Shown here in pieces: positions 7,540-17,424 of a DNA stretch of 64,000 nt. A program made the position numbers and the translations under genes. Below the pieces are notes generated by a model. It was not told where the DNA came from, made no database searches, and was given only the letters and a program-made list of their open reading frames with translations. The stretch lies in contig NZ_JAMJWC010000001.1 in assembly GCF_023554555.1 (NCBI RefSeq), positions 2,232,001-2,296,000 of the forward strand. The letters run 5' to 3'. The DNA is from Sphingobacterium sp. lm-10. GTDB taxonomy: Bacteria > Bacteroidota > Bacteroidia > Sphingobacteriales > Sphingobacteriaceae. The stretch's first letter is position 1; each line of letters begins with the position of its first letter.

Positions 7540-9933
7540 ATGACCAATTCCTACTTTAAAACCGCTTGGCGAGCCATTCGTAAAAACAAAGGGTTTACGT
7601 TGTTAAATATCTTTGGATTAGCCATGGGCATCACCTGCTTTATGCTGCTGTCGGCTTACCTCGTCCACGAATGGAATTACGATCGTTTTCATCCAAACAT
7701 CGATCGACTCGCGTGGGTATCTTATGGGTACAAAGGGGATTCGGAAACGGAGTACCAATATATTCCTACTACTCCAACGGCGGTTGCTCCCACCCTAAAA
7801 AACGAATTTGCAGAGGTAGAAGAGGCGGTTCGCTTAGCCGAATATTCTGGCGAATCGGTCGTGAAAACAGGTACGCAAACGGTAGTGGAGACCAAATTAT
7901 TATACGGGGACGAAGGATTTTTCCGTGTACTGAACTATCCTTTTACAGAAGGTACACTACATGATGAATTGTTATCACAGCCGTACCAAATTGTAATCAC
8001 AGAAAATTTAGCTAAAAAATACTTCCATGATCAGTCTGCTTTAGGGCAGACGCTAGTTATCGATGATCAACCCTGGAAGGTTACCGGTGTGATAGAGAAT
8101 CCTCCTACCAATACGCGCTTTGCCTTTCATGCCGTCTTATCCAACAAACACCTGAAACGATATCAAGAGCAAGTATGGCATTCGGCGAATGATGTTACGC
8201 TGTTATTATTAAACAATGTGAACAGCTTTGGTCCCTTACAAGAGCACGTTACATCCTTTATTGACAAAAGATTTAAAAATTCTCCGGATAAAGCTGCACA
8301 AATCAAGGTAAATATCGAAAGGCTAGCCGAGGTCCATTTGTTTTCAGAAGCAGGCCGGGGCAATTTAATGTACATGTATATCTTCGCAGCCTTGGCTGTG
8401 GCTATTATTGTACTGGCCAGCGTAAACTTTACCAATTTAATTTTGGCTCGTTCTTCTGAGCGCGCCAAAGAAGTAGGCGTAAAGAAAGTATTGGGTGCTG
8501 CTCGTTATGCTATTTTTTACCAATTTCTGTTGGAATGTGCACTGATGATCGGAATAGCGACTGCAATAGCTGTAGTTTGCGCTTGGTTGTTACTTCCTGC
8601 ATTCAGCCAGTACATTGGTGTGGAGATGCATTTGCACTTTTGGAATCAACCACTATTCTATCTAGCCATTTTGGTATTTACTCTATTCATGTCACTCCTC
8701 GGCGGAGGCTGGCCAGCTTGGTTAATATCCAAACTTCGCCCTCTGCAGATATTAAAAGTAAAAGGCGCAACTGCTGGAGAGGGTTTTGGTTCGGGCAAAG
8801 TATTAGTCGTCCTGCAATTTTGCATCTCTTTACTCTTTATCACCTGTACTCTTTTTGCTACCCGTCAGCTACAATTTCTACAGGAAACCAATACAGGGCT
8901 AAATCGCGAACAAGTAATTATATTAAATGGTAGCGTACTTAAAGACGCGGACCGCACGACGCTGAAGAATAATCTACTCCGTCTCCCTGCTGTAAAAGGG
9001 GTAACCGCTTCTTACGACTCTCCTGTCTCAGTACAAGGTGGATATACTGCTTTTGATATAGAAGGCAAAGGCGGCGATTTAGAAATAAGCGTTACGGCCA
9101 TTCCAATAGAAAAAGATTTTCTGTCTGTGTTTGAAATTCCTATTGTAGCTGGACAAAATCTGACCGACGCAGACATCCTTCGTACACGCGACACCAGTTC
9201 TGCTCAAGAGTACCCCTTCATTATTAATAAACTAGCGGCAAATGCGATGGGCTTTGTGCCTGAGGAGGCCATCGGCAAACACATGAACTTAAATGGTCGT
9301 TTAGGAAAAATCACCACCGTCGTAGAAAACTTTAATTTCGCCTCTCTGAAAGAAGAAGTGCAGCCGATAGTGCTATTTCCGGAGTACGACTATTTTGGGA
9401 ATATCTTCATCAAAATAGATCGACATGCTAATATGGCCAGTACATTGGTTGCTATCGGAACCGTCTGGAAAACAATTAAACCAGATATTCCTTTTGAATC
9501 GCACTTTCTAGACGAAGACTACGCGGCCCTTTACAAGCATGAGCGCCAAACCGCTAAAATAATGGGGCTATTTTCTGCTATTACGATCTGCATTGCCTGT
9601 TTAGGACTATTCGCCTTGTCTGCTTATGCTGCGCAGCGGCGGATTAAAGAAATTGGCATCCGAAAAGTATTGGGAGCGTCTATCGCTCGAATCGTCGCCT
9701 TGCTCACCATAGATTTTGTGTCTTTAGTATGCATTGCATTATGCATTAGTATTCCTATAACCTGGTGGATTATGCATCATTGGCTACAGGAGTTTACCTA
9801 TCGCATCAGCATAGATTGGTGGATGTTCCTCTTGGCAGGCGGAGTAACCATCAGCATTGCATTTCTCACGGTAAGCTTTCAGGCTATTAAAGCTGCGTTA
9901 GCGAATCCTGTAGATAGCTTGAGGGATGAGTAA
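7540..9933 (+). CDS. FtsX/MacB-type ABC permease P2
   Basis: 797 residues, two MacB-type periplasmic domains and two FtsX blocks as in P1. It starts TNSYFKTAWRAIRKNKGFTLLN, with TM1 about 20-42. Coupling motifs are RAKEVGVKKVLGA (near 307) and RIKEIGIRKVLGA (near 701). First periplasmic domain: VTGVIENPPTNTRF. Second: PFIINKLAANAMG and VVENFNFASLKEEVQP. C-terminus ANPVDSLRDE. It follows the ATPase by only 25 nt, so the two are surely co-transcribed. Substrate unknown. Confidence 0.92.
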   Translation: MTNSYFKTAWRAIRKNKGFTLLNIFGLAMGITCFMLLSAYLVHEWNYDRFHPNIDRLAWVSYGYKGDSETEYQYIPTTPTAVAPTLKNEFAEVEEAVRLAEYSGESVVKTGTQTVVETKLLYGDEGFFRVLNYPFTEGTLHDELLSQPYQIVITENLAKKYFHDQSALGQTLVIDDQPWKVTGVIENPPTNTRFAFHAVLSNKHLKRYQEQVWHSANDVTLLLLNNVNSFGPLQEHVTSFIDKRFKNSPDKAAQIKVNIERLAEVHLFSEAGRGNLMYMYIFAALAVAIIVLASVNFTNLILARSSERAKEVGVKKVLGAARYAIFYQFLLECALMIGIATAIAVVCAWLLLPAFSQYIGVEMHLHFWNQPLFYLAILVFTLFMSLLGGGWPAWLISKLRPLQILKVKGATAGEGFGSGKVLVVLQFCISLLFITCTLFATRQLQFLQETNTGLNREQVIILNGSVLKDADRTTLKNNLLRLPAVKGVTASYDSPVSVQGGYTAFDIEGKGGDLEISVTAIPIEKDFLSVFEIPIVAGQNLTDADILRTRDTSSAQEYPFIINKLAANAMGFVPEEAIGKHMNLNGRLGKITTVVENFNFASLKEEVQPIVLFPEYDYFGNIFIKIDRHANMASTLVAIGTVWKTIKPDIPFESHFLDEDYAALYKHERQTAKIMGLFSAITICIACLGLFALSAYAAQRRIKEIGIRKVLGASIARIVALLTIDFVSLVCIALCISIPITWWIMHHWLQEFTYRISIDWWMFLLAGGVTISIAFLTVSFQAIKAALANPVDSLRDE

Positions 9934-10078
9934 AGATCTCGAGAAATAGTATTTAGTATGGAGATATTAGTATTAAGATATAAGTATTTAGAATACCAAA
10001 GGAGGAAAAAAGGATAGTAGCCGTATTAACGCTACCGACCTTCTGAATTTTATGAACCTTAAAAATGGAAAGCTTATT

Positions 10079-12448
10079 ATGGAAAACATCAAAACTGCCT
10101 GGCGAAGACTAAAGAACAACAAGTTTTACACGTTCGTCAACATTCTTGGACTTTCGGTAAGCTTGGCAACTGCCATCATGATTATTCTATGGGTTCAGGA
10201 TGAACGAAGTTTTGATCAATTCCATCCTGATTCCGAGCGCATCTATAAAATAAGCTCTCACATGCAGTTTGGTGATTCGCCCACCGTATGGGAAGGTGCT
10301 CCCGGACCAATTGCGCTACTGGCTCGAGCTATTCCTGAGGTAGAAAGTGCATCCAGAGTGACATACAACGCCGGTGGTGTTCTGGAAAATAGGAAAACGA
10401 AAGCAAAGTCCTTCGGCAGCAAAGTCGCTTTCGTGGACGAATCCTTCTTTTCCATTTTTAACTTCCCTTTAGTAGAAGGTCAGTCATCTACATTTCTTGC
10501 CGATCAACGTCATATCTTGCTTACGCCTAAAATGGCTATCGAGCTGTTCGGCAACGAAGACATCGTCGGCGAAACACTGGAATGGCAAGGCGAACCTTTT
10601 ACGGTCACTGGAATCGTTGATCATGCTCCGCAAAATTCGAGCATTAATTTCGATGCATTGATACCGCTATCCTATCATGCTGCCCAATTCACCAAAAATG
10701 GTGGCAACATGAATTGGAAAACCATCGACGAAGATTTGGGAAATTATGCATTTAATACATATGTGAAATTGCAGTCCGGTGCCGATCACTCCATTGTTAG
10801 CGGTAAGATATCTGAAGGATATAAGAAATTAAGGGACGGCGAATCATCTACACTATTTTCCATGGACAGGCTCTCGGAACTACATTTAGTTTCTGCTGAC
10901 GGAAACAAATCTGCGTTACGTTTAGTACAAGTCTTCACCATCATTATTGTCTTACTGCTCGTTATCGGAGCCATCAATTACGTCAACCTTTCTACTGCAC
11001 GATCATTGGAGCGTGCCAAAGATGTAGGTATTCGTAAAGTAATCGGAGCCAGCCGAATCCAGTTGTATACTACCTTTGCTCTCGAGACGACGCTTATATT
11101 TGCCATCGCACTTTCATTAGCCATAGTATTCGTTTGGGCGCTAATTCCTGGCTACAATAGCATTGCCGGAAAATCGTTGACTTTTTCGCTCGGCAATCTC
11201 AATGTCTGGTGGTACATCGGTATGGCTATCGGAGGTACGCTACTTTTGGCGAGTGTCTACCCCGCATTACAACTTACTTCATTTTCTGCGCTTCGATCAC
11301 TTAAAGGTCAACTCAACAAGCATAGTTCCGCGTCTGTGTTAAGAAAAGGATTGGTGATCTTTCAATTCACGATATCCATCACGCTAATCATCGCTACATT
11401 GGTCATTAAAAACCAATTGCACTACATACGCGATAAAAACCTGGGTTACGACAAAGAACAGATATTTACGGTTAATTTAGACTGGGATGCTGTGCAAGCC
11501 TATGATGCCATAAGCAACGAACTAGCCACTTCTACCGCTATTCAAAGCACAGCGTTGACCGGTGTGTACAACCTAGCTGACCATGGCGAGGCCACGGGCG
11601 ATTTAGAATGGGCGGGCAAAAGTGCTGGTGAATCGATTATCGTCACGCAGGCAAACGTAGATAAAAACTTCCTCCCACTACTTAATTTAGAACTTTTGGA
11701 AGGACATAATTTCACCGGCCTGCCAAGTGACTCTTCGTCCTTTATCATCAATGAAGCGTTGGCAAAACAAATCGGTCTAAAGTTGCCTTACACTGGGCAA
11801 ACACTTAATTTCCATGGAATGGATGGTCAAATCATTGGTGTGGTAAAAGATTTCCATTACAAATCGTTGAAGGAGAAAATCGGCCCTATGCTGATGTGGA
11901 CGCACTGGTATCGTGGGGCACTTTACGTAAAAGCGCAACCAGGCATGGCCGAACAGGCTATTGCGGCTGTAGAGACCCAATACAAAAAATACCCAAGTGA
12001 TTTTCCGTTTAAATATTCTTTTCTAGATGCGAAGTTTGATGAGTTGTATAAATCAGACAATCGCACCGGTTTACTTTTCAATATATTTTCGGGCATTGCG
12101 ATCTTTATTTCTGCTTTAGGCCTTTTTGCTCTGACCACCTATTCTGCACAAATTCGTATCAAAGAGATTGGCATTCGAAAAGTACTTGGTGCAAGCGTAT
12201 TAGGTCTTGTACATTTATTGAGCAAAGAGTTTATTGCCTTGGTTTGTATTTCCATCGTTGTAGCCAGTCCAATCGCCTGGTATTTAATGAATGAATGGTT
12301 GAGCAGTTTTTCCTATCGTACCAATGTCAACTTGAGCATATTCGTTATCGGAGGACTAATTGCCATCGTATTAGCTTATCTCACTATTGGATTACGCGCT
12401 ATCCAAGCGGCAATGGCCAATCCGGTTAAAAGCTTGCGAGATGAATAG
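10079..12448 (+). CDS. FtsX/MacB-type ABC permease P3
   Basis: 789 residues from the ATG at 10079. An in-frame ATG at 10052 adds nine residues, but 10079 gives the family N-terminus (MENIKTAWRRLKNNKF) and has GGAAAG eight bases upstream, so I prefer it. Coupling motifs RAKDVGIRKVIGA and RIKEIGIRKVLGA (near 310 and 693 from this start). First periplasmic domain ends with VTGIVDHAPQNSSINFD; the second has FIINEALAKQIG and VVKDFHYKSLKEKIGP. C-terminus ANPVKSLRDE. The 118-145 nt gap before it is AT-rich and repeats TAGTATTTA-like words; otherwise the spacing suggests the same operon. Confidence 0.91.
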   Translation: MENIKTAWRRLKNNKFYTFVNILGLSVSLATAIMIILWVQDERSFDQFHPDSERIYKISSHMQFGDSPTVWEGAPGPIALLARAIPEVESASRVTYNAGGVLENRKTKAKSFGSKVAFVDESFFSIFNFPLVEGQSSTFLADQRHILLTPKMAIELFGNEDIVGETLEWQGEPFTVTGIVDHAPQNSSINFDALIPLSYHAAQFTKNGGNMNWKTIDEDLGNYAFNTYVKLQSGADHSIVSGKISEGYKKLRDGESSTLFSMDRLSELHLVSADGNKSALRLVQVFTIIIVLLLVIGAINYVNLSTARSLERAKDVGIRKVIGASRIQLYTTFALETTLIFAIALSLAIVFVWALIPGYNSIAGKSLTFSLGNLNVWWYIGMAIGGTLLLASVYPALQLTSFSALRSLKGQLNKHSSASVLRKGLVIFQFTISITLIIATLVIKNQLHYIRDKNLGYDKEQIFTVNLDWDAVQAYDAISNELATSTAIQSTALTGVYNLADHGEATGDLEWAGKSAGESIIVTQANVDKNFLPLLNLELLEGHNFTGLPSDSSSFIINEALAKQIGLKLPYTGQTLNFHGMDGQIIGVVKDFHYKSLKEKIGPMLMWTHWYRGALYVKAQPGMAEQAIAAVETQYKKYPSDFPFKYSFLDAKFDELYKSDNRTGLLFNIFSGIAIFISALGLFALTTYSAQIRIKEIGIRKVLGASVLGLVHLLSKEFIALVCISIVVASPIAWYLMNEWLSSFSYRTNVNLSIFVIGGLIAIVLAYLTIGLRAIQAAMANPVKSLRDE

Positions 12449-12489
12449 AAAAGAATCAACCCCAATTTCAGAACTAAACACCTAAAGTC

Positions 12490-14895
12490 ATGATCAAAAA
12501 CTATATGAAAATCGCTTGGCGAAATCTTATTAAAAACAAGGGTTATTCGTCGATCAACATCCTTGGTCTAGCTATTGGTCTTGCATGCTGCCTATTGATT
12601 GCTTTGTATATTCAAGATGAGCTTTCTTTCGACCATTATCATATAAAGAAAGAGCGAATCTATCGTGTAGTTCACGATTGGAAGGAAAAAGATGGTTCAG
12701 AAACACATCAAATTTGGGGGAATGCTCCTGTTGGCGCGGCTCTGAAAGCCGATTTTCCAGAGGTGCAAAAGGTGGTACAATTTTCAGGACAGATCTCTAT
12801 CTTACTGAAGCACGGCGAAAAAGCGTTTCAAGAGGAAAATATTTTCTGCATGGACTCCACAGCTTTCGACGTATTCAGTTGGCAATTTCTCGCTGGCGAT
12901 CCGCATACGTCGCTAACGGCACCATACTCTATTGTATTGACCGAAAAGCTTTCAAAAAAATACTTCGGAGATACCAATCCGATCGGTCAAACGTTGGAAG
13001 GTGGTGTGACCGGCGGCCGTGCTGCGCCGGGCACATATACCGTTACTGCCGTTATCGAAGATCTTCCGTCTAATTCTCACTTCTCGTTCGATGCTTTACT
13101 CTCCATGAGTTCTTTTCGGCAGTCGTGGTCAGAAGTATTTGACACATGGGAGTACGTCGATTTTTACACCTACCTGTTACTACCGGAAGACTACGAAATC
13201 CAGAAACTGGAAAAACAACTTCCGGATTTCATTGCGCGACATCACGCCTCACAAGAGGGTAAATACAGCATTCATCTTGAACCTATGCTGGGCGCGTATC
13301 TAAACTCAAAAGCAGATCGGCAACCCGGGCCAGTAGGCAGCATGCAAAATATCTATATTTTCGTCGTTATCGGTGCTTTCATCCTATGTATTGCCTGCGT
13401 CAACTTTATGAATCTTGCGACCTCCCGATCAATGGAACGTGCAAAGGAAGTTGGAGTTCGCAAGGTAGTAGGCGCCAGCAGAAAAGACCTCGTCTTGCAG
13501 TTTATGAGCGAATCCTTATTGCTGGTGCTCTTCGCGAGTATATCGGGTGTAATACTGGTACTCTGTCTATTTCCTTTTATGAGCATGTTTGTTGGAAAAA
13601 ACTTCGATCTTTCCAGTTTATTCAACCTCACTACCCTGATCTTCTTTATCGTCATCGTGTCAACGACAGCCCTTGTCGCAGCTAGCTATCCTGCATTTGT
13701 ATTGGCTAATTTCAAACCCGTCAAGGTTTTTAAAGGCTCTTCCGGGGCAACTTCTGGCAGCGTTTGGCTAAGAAAAGGATTGGTGGTTTTCCAGTTCGGT
13801 TTGTCAATCGCCTTGATCGCTGGCACGTATATCGTGTTTTCACAGTTGGGTCACTTACAGCAAAAGGATCTTGGGTTTGAGAAAACGCAAATGTTGGTCG
13901 TTGATTTCAATTACGATAATCAAGTTTTGCAGAATTTGGAAGCTATAAAGCAAACTTTTGCTCAGCAGAAGGATGTGGTGTCGGTTTCCTCGTCGCGCAG
14001 CATACCTGGCTCCTACTTCCCAGACGCAGGCACAGCAATAGAGTTGCCCGACGGGGAGATGAAAGTATTTATTCAATCCATATTTGAGGTCGATGTTGAC
14101 TTTATACCGAACTATGAAATTCAGATGGCGGCTGGTCGTCCTTATTCCAGAGAATTCCCGGTAGATACTATACATTCATTGGTCATCAACGAAGCGGCGG
14201 CCAAGCTTTGGGGCTATTCCGATCCAGAAAAGATTATTGGCAAACGCTTTGCCCAATGGGATCGCGAAGGACAGGTCATAGGTGTTGTAAAAGACTTTAA
14301 CTACCTATCTCTTCATCAAAAGATAGAAGCACTTACTTTACGGTTGGAACCTCGAAGCAGTAAGTTCATAACGCTTAAAATCCGAAATGCAGGCGCGTCA
14401 GAAACGCTCGCCAAACTGGCCGACATTTGGACTAGCGTAGCTCCACACCGTCCTTTTCTATATAGTTTCTTAGACGATAGCTTTAATCGCCAATATGAAG
14501 CAGATTATCGCTTTAGACGATTATTCTCCGCTTTCTCTGGGCTTGCACTTTTTATCGCATGTCTCGGACTGCTGGGATTGGCGGCCTACACTGCGCAGCA
14601 ACGGACAAAAGAAATAGGTGTACGTAAGGTATTGGGTGCGTCCACATTTAGTATCGTAAGCTTGCTATCCATCGATTTCTTGCAACTAGTTACCATCTCC
14701 ATATTTATTGCGGGTCCATTTGCCTGGTGGGCGATGAATAAATGGCTGGAAGACTTTGCTTACCGCATCGAGATTCAATGGTGGATGTTTGCATTGGCGG
14801 GCTTAGCCGCCTTAATTATCGCCTTACTAACGGTAAGCGGGCAGGCGATCCGTGCAGCGCTTGCCAATCCGGTAAATAGCCTGCGGGATGAGTAA
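12490..14895 (+). CDS. FtsX/MacB-type ABC permease P4
   Basis: 801 residues with the standard two-block layout. Coupling motifs RAKEVGVRKVVGA (near 316) and RTKEIGVRKVLGA (near 705). First periplasmic domain has a Gly-rich insert (VTGGRAAPG) before YTVTAVIEDLPSNSHF. Second: LVINEAAAKLWG and VVKDFNYLSLHQKIE. The last 174 nt, from 14722, are almost identical to the end of P5 (4 differences), while the preceding part of the two genes is clearly different. Spacers are 41 nt to P3 and 23 nt to P5. Confidence 0.92.
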   Translation: MIKNYMKIAWRNLIKNKGYSSINILGLAIGLACCLLIALYIQDELSFDHYHIKKERIYRVVHDWKEKDGSETHQIWGNAPVGAALKADFPEVQKVVQFSGQISILLKHGEKAFQEENIFCMDSTAFDVFSWQFLAGDPHTSLTAPYSIVLTEKLSKKYFGDTNPIGQTLEGGVTGGRAAPGTYTVTAVIEDLPSNSHFSFDALLSMSSFRQSWSEVFDTWEYVDFYTYLLLPEDYEIQKLEKQLPDFIARHHASQEGKYSIHLEPMLGAYLNSKADRQPGPVGSMQNIYIFVVIGAFILCIACVNFMNLATSRSMERAKEVGVRKVVGASRKDLVLQFMSESLLLVLFASISGVILVLCLFPFMSMFVGKNFDLSSLFNLTTLIFFIVIVSTTALVAASYPAFVLANFKPVKVFKGSSGATSGSVWLRKGLVVFQFGLSIALIAGTYIVFSQLGHLQQKDLGFEKTQMLVVDFNYDNQVLQNLEAIKQTFAQQKDVVSVSSSRSIPGSYFPDAGTAIELPDGEMKVFIQSIFEVDVDFIPNYEIQMAAGRPYSREFPVDTIHSLVINEAAAKLWGYSDPEKIIGKRFAQWDREGQVIGVVKDFNYLSLHQKIEALTLRLEPRSSKFITLKIRNAGASETLAKLADIWTSVAPHRPFLYSFLDDSFNRQYEADYRFRRLFSAFSGLALFIACLGLLGLAAYTAQQRTKEIGVRKVLGASTFSIVSLLSIDFLQLVTISIFIAGPFAWWAMNKWLEDFAYRIEIQWWMFALAGLAALIIALLTVSGQAIRAALANPVNSLRDE
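14722..14895 (+). repeat. 3' gene-conversion tract, copy in P4
   Basis: 174 nt encoding the last 57 residues (from AWWAMNKW to SLRDE) match 17193-17366 at 170 positions. The identity starts abruptly at the Ala-Trp codons and ends at the stop codon. Flanks on both sides diverge. This fits recent recombination between paralogues. Confidence 0.85.
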
Positions 14896-14918
14896 CCTAT
14901 TATTTTAGAAAAAAAATT

Positions 14919-17366
14919 ATGAATACACACCACTTAAAAACTACGCTCCGATATCTCTGGAGAAGCAAACTGTTCACGTTGTTGAATGTATTGGGTTTAG
15001 CGATAGGAATCAGCGCCTGCTGGATTATCTATCAGATAGCGGATTATGAGCATAGTTTTGATAAAAATATACCGGAAGCAGATCGGATCTATCAGGTTAT
15101 CAGTCTGGATCAAGAGGAGGGTGAGACGGAGATAAGCGGATTTGGCGGCGTATCTCAACCTGCGGTCAATTTGCTACTTCATGAAACAAGTGGAGTCGAA
15201 TTGGTGGTTCCGATGTTTTATCGCTATCACAATAGCGTAAAAATACCGAATGAAAGGACAAATAAACCGAAAGAATTTGATGTTGAGTTGGCTCACGTAA
15301 CCACTTTGCCGGAGTATTTCGACATGATCGAATATCGCTGGTTGGCTGGAGACAAGAAGACTGCACTGGATGCGCCAGATAAGATTGTCCTTACCACGAG
15401 CAAGGCTAAAGAGTATTTCGGAAAATTGCCGGCGGCAGAAATTTTAGGTCGAACGATTATTTATGATGATACCGTTTCTTTCCAAATTTCTGGTGTGGTC
15501 GCTAATTTAGATTACGCCAATAGCTTCAATCATGACAATCTGGAATTTCGTCGTGTATCGGATGCTGATCTGAATAACGATTGGTGGACCAGTAAAAGTT
15601 CTTCTGACCTGATTTTCTTCAAAACAATGAGGGGGACAAGTCCTGCACCAATTATGGCGCATTTAAACACAGTACATCGAGATCATTCAGCAGAAATCTT
15701 TAAAAAATATCAGTACGAAAGCTGGTATGAGGCTTTGCCTTTAGCGGAAAAACATTTCGCGGGGACAGAATTTAGCGCACAAACACGGGTGGCAAGCAAA
15801 ACTACGTTGTACGGTCTAATGGCTGTAGGCGGATTCTTACTGTTACTTGCCTGCATCAACTACATCAACCTAAGCACGGCATTGCTTCCGCAGCGAGCGA
15901 AAGAGATCGGTGTACACAAGACATTGGGTAGTACGCCTAAGCACCTAGTCTATCGATTCATCGTCGAGACTTTTATAGTTACCCTCCTGGCGGCTGCTTT
16001 TTCTATAGTCTTGACCTTCGTCGCGAGCAAGGTTTTTGAACCGTTTTTACCTGAGGGCATGTTTGAGCATATCCATTATGCACGCATGATCGTATTTATT
16101 CTTGTGCTTATCCTAACGATCTCCATTATATCAGGACTTTACCCTGCATTTCTCTCTACACAAATACAGACAGTCAAAATTCTGAAAGGACAAACGGAAA
16201 AGTTGGTGGGACGCGGGGGGCTATCCTTTCGCAAAGGACTGATCGTATTTCAATTTTTGGTTGCTCAAGTATTTGTCATCTGTGCTGTGATCATTGGCCA
16301 GCAACTTTATTTTTCGATACACAGTGATTTGGGGTTTGACAAGGATGCCATTCTTACCGTAGATGTGCCCTATAAAGTATACAACCAAGCTGTTAACAAA
16401 GGAAAAGAAACCATACTTAAAAACGAATTGACGCAGGTTCCCTCTCTTCGCGGTGTATCATTAGGCGACAAGCCCATGCATAATAAAATGTTAATGAGTG
16501 GATATATTCATCGCCAGGACACGACCGAAGTAGAACAGTCATTATTGATTAAATACATTGATACAGCCTATCTCAATCTTTACGGCATGGAATTGCTGGC
16601 AGGAAGAAATATACACTATTCAGACACCGTCAGTGAATTGATCATCACCGAGAAAGCACTAGAAGGGTACGGCTTTGATACACCACAAGAAGCCATTGGG
16701 CAATTGTTATTTACGCACAATAAAGCTAAAGCCTACCCTATCGTTGGGGTAGTGACAGATTTTCATCAATTCGGCGTACAGACAGAAATATACCCCACAA
16801 CGCTTTATTCAAGAAAGGAGTCATTGCATGCTTTTAACATTAAATTGCCGCGTGATTCAAAACAATGGCCTGCGGCAATTGAACAAATCGAGACCGCTTG
16901 GAATCGCGTGTATACCGATGTACCGTTCTCATACAAATTTTATGATGAGGTGATCGCCTCATTGTATGAGTCGGAAAGAAATACGCAAACCTTAGTCAAT
17001 GCCGCTACAGGCATCACGATATTTATCAGTTGCCTTGGTCTGTTTGGCCTCGCTACGCTAACCGCGCTTCAACGCACGAAAGAAATTGGCATTCGCAAAG
17101 TACTGGGTGCTTCCGTATCAGGCATTGTAGCCTTGCTTTCCAAAGATTTTGTCAAGCTAGTACTAATTTCTATCGTAATCGCGTCTCCGATCGCCTGGTG
17201 GGCGATGAATAAATGGCTGGAAGACTTTGCTTACCGCATTGAGATTCAATGGTGGATGTTTGCATTGGCGGACTTAGCCGCCTTAATTATCGCCTTACTA
17301 ACGGTAAGCGGGCAGGCGATCCGTGCAGCGCTTGCAAATCCGGTAAATAGCCTGCGGGATGAGTGA
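14919..17366 (+). CDS. FtsX/MacB-type ABC permease P5
   Basis: 815 residues, the longest of the set. N-terminus LKTTLRYLWRSKLFTLLNVLG and the first half closely resemble P7 (shared SFDKNIPE, LPQRAKEIG/VPQRAKEIG, HxxLxxGxNxxxxDT features), so P5 and P7 form a subfamily. Coupling motifs RAKEIGVHKTLGS (near 328; His and Thr replace the usual Arg-Lys) and RTKEIGIRKVLGA (near 720). Second periplasmic domain: ELIITEKALEGYG and VVTDFHQFGVQTEI. The 3' end is a near copy of P4's. Spacer to P4 23 nt, to P6 58 nt. Confidence 0.92.
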   Translation: MNTHHLKTTLRYLWRSKLFTLLNVLGLAIGISACWIIYQIADYEHSFDKNIPEADRIYQVISLDQEEGETEISGFGGVSQPAVNLLLHETSGVELVVPMFYRYHNSVKIPNERTNKPKEFDVELAHVTTLPEYFDMIEYRWLAGDKKTALDAPDKIVLTTSKAKEYFGKLPAAEILGRTIIYDDTVSFQISGVVANLDYANSFNHDNLEFRRVSDADLNNDWWTSKSSSDLIFFKTMRGTSPAPIMAHLNTVHRDHSAEIFKKYQYESWYEALPLAEKHFAGTEFSAQTRVASKTTLYGLMAVGGFLLLLACINYINLSTALLPQRAKEIGVHKTLGSTPKHLVYRFIVETFIVTLLAAAFSIVLTFVASKVFEPFLPEGMFEHIHYARMIVFILVLILTISIISGLYPAFLSTQIQTVKILKGQTEKLVGRGGLSFRKGLIVFQFLVAQVFVICAVIIGQQLYFSIHSDLGFDKDAILTVDVPYKVYNQAVNKGKETILKNELTQVPSLRGVSLGDKPMHNKMLMSGYIHRQDTTEVEQSLLIKYIDTAYLNLYGMELLAGRNIHYSDTVSELIITEKALEGYGFDTPQEAIGQLLFTHNKAKAYPIVGVVTDFHQFGVQTEIYPTTLYSRKESLHAFNIKLPRDSKQWPAAIEQIETAWNRVYTDVPFSYKFYDEVIASLYESERNTQTLVNAATGITIFISCLGLFGLATLTALQRTKEIGIRKVLGASVSGIVALLSKDFVKLVLISIVIASPIAWWAMNKWLEDFAYRIEIQWWMFALADLAALIIALLTVSGQAIRAALANPVNSLRDE
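17193..17366 (+). repeat. 3' gene-conversion tract, copy in P5
   Basis: Partner of 14722-14895; differs at four bases, one of them in the stop codon (TGA versus TAA) and one giving Asp for Gly in FALADLAAL. Confidence 0.85.
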
Positions 17367-17424
17367 AGAAGGGGGAGAATTTAATGATTTGGGAATTTGA
17401 TGATTAATATTTAGTGCTAAAAAC

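Noticed and set aside
10052..10078. Upstream ATG of permease P3
   Set aside because: Adds nine residues absent from all other permeases; the ATG at 10079 has a GGAAAG ahead and the family N-terminus.
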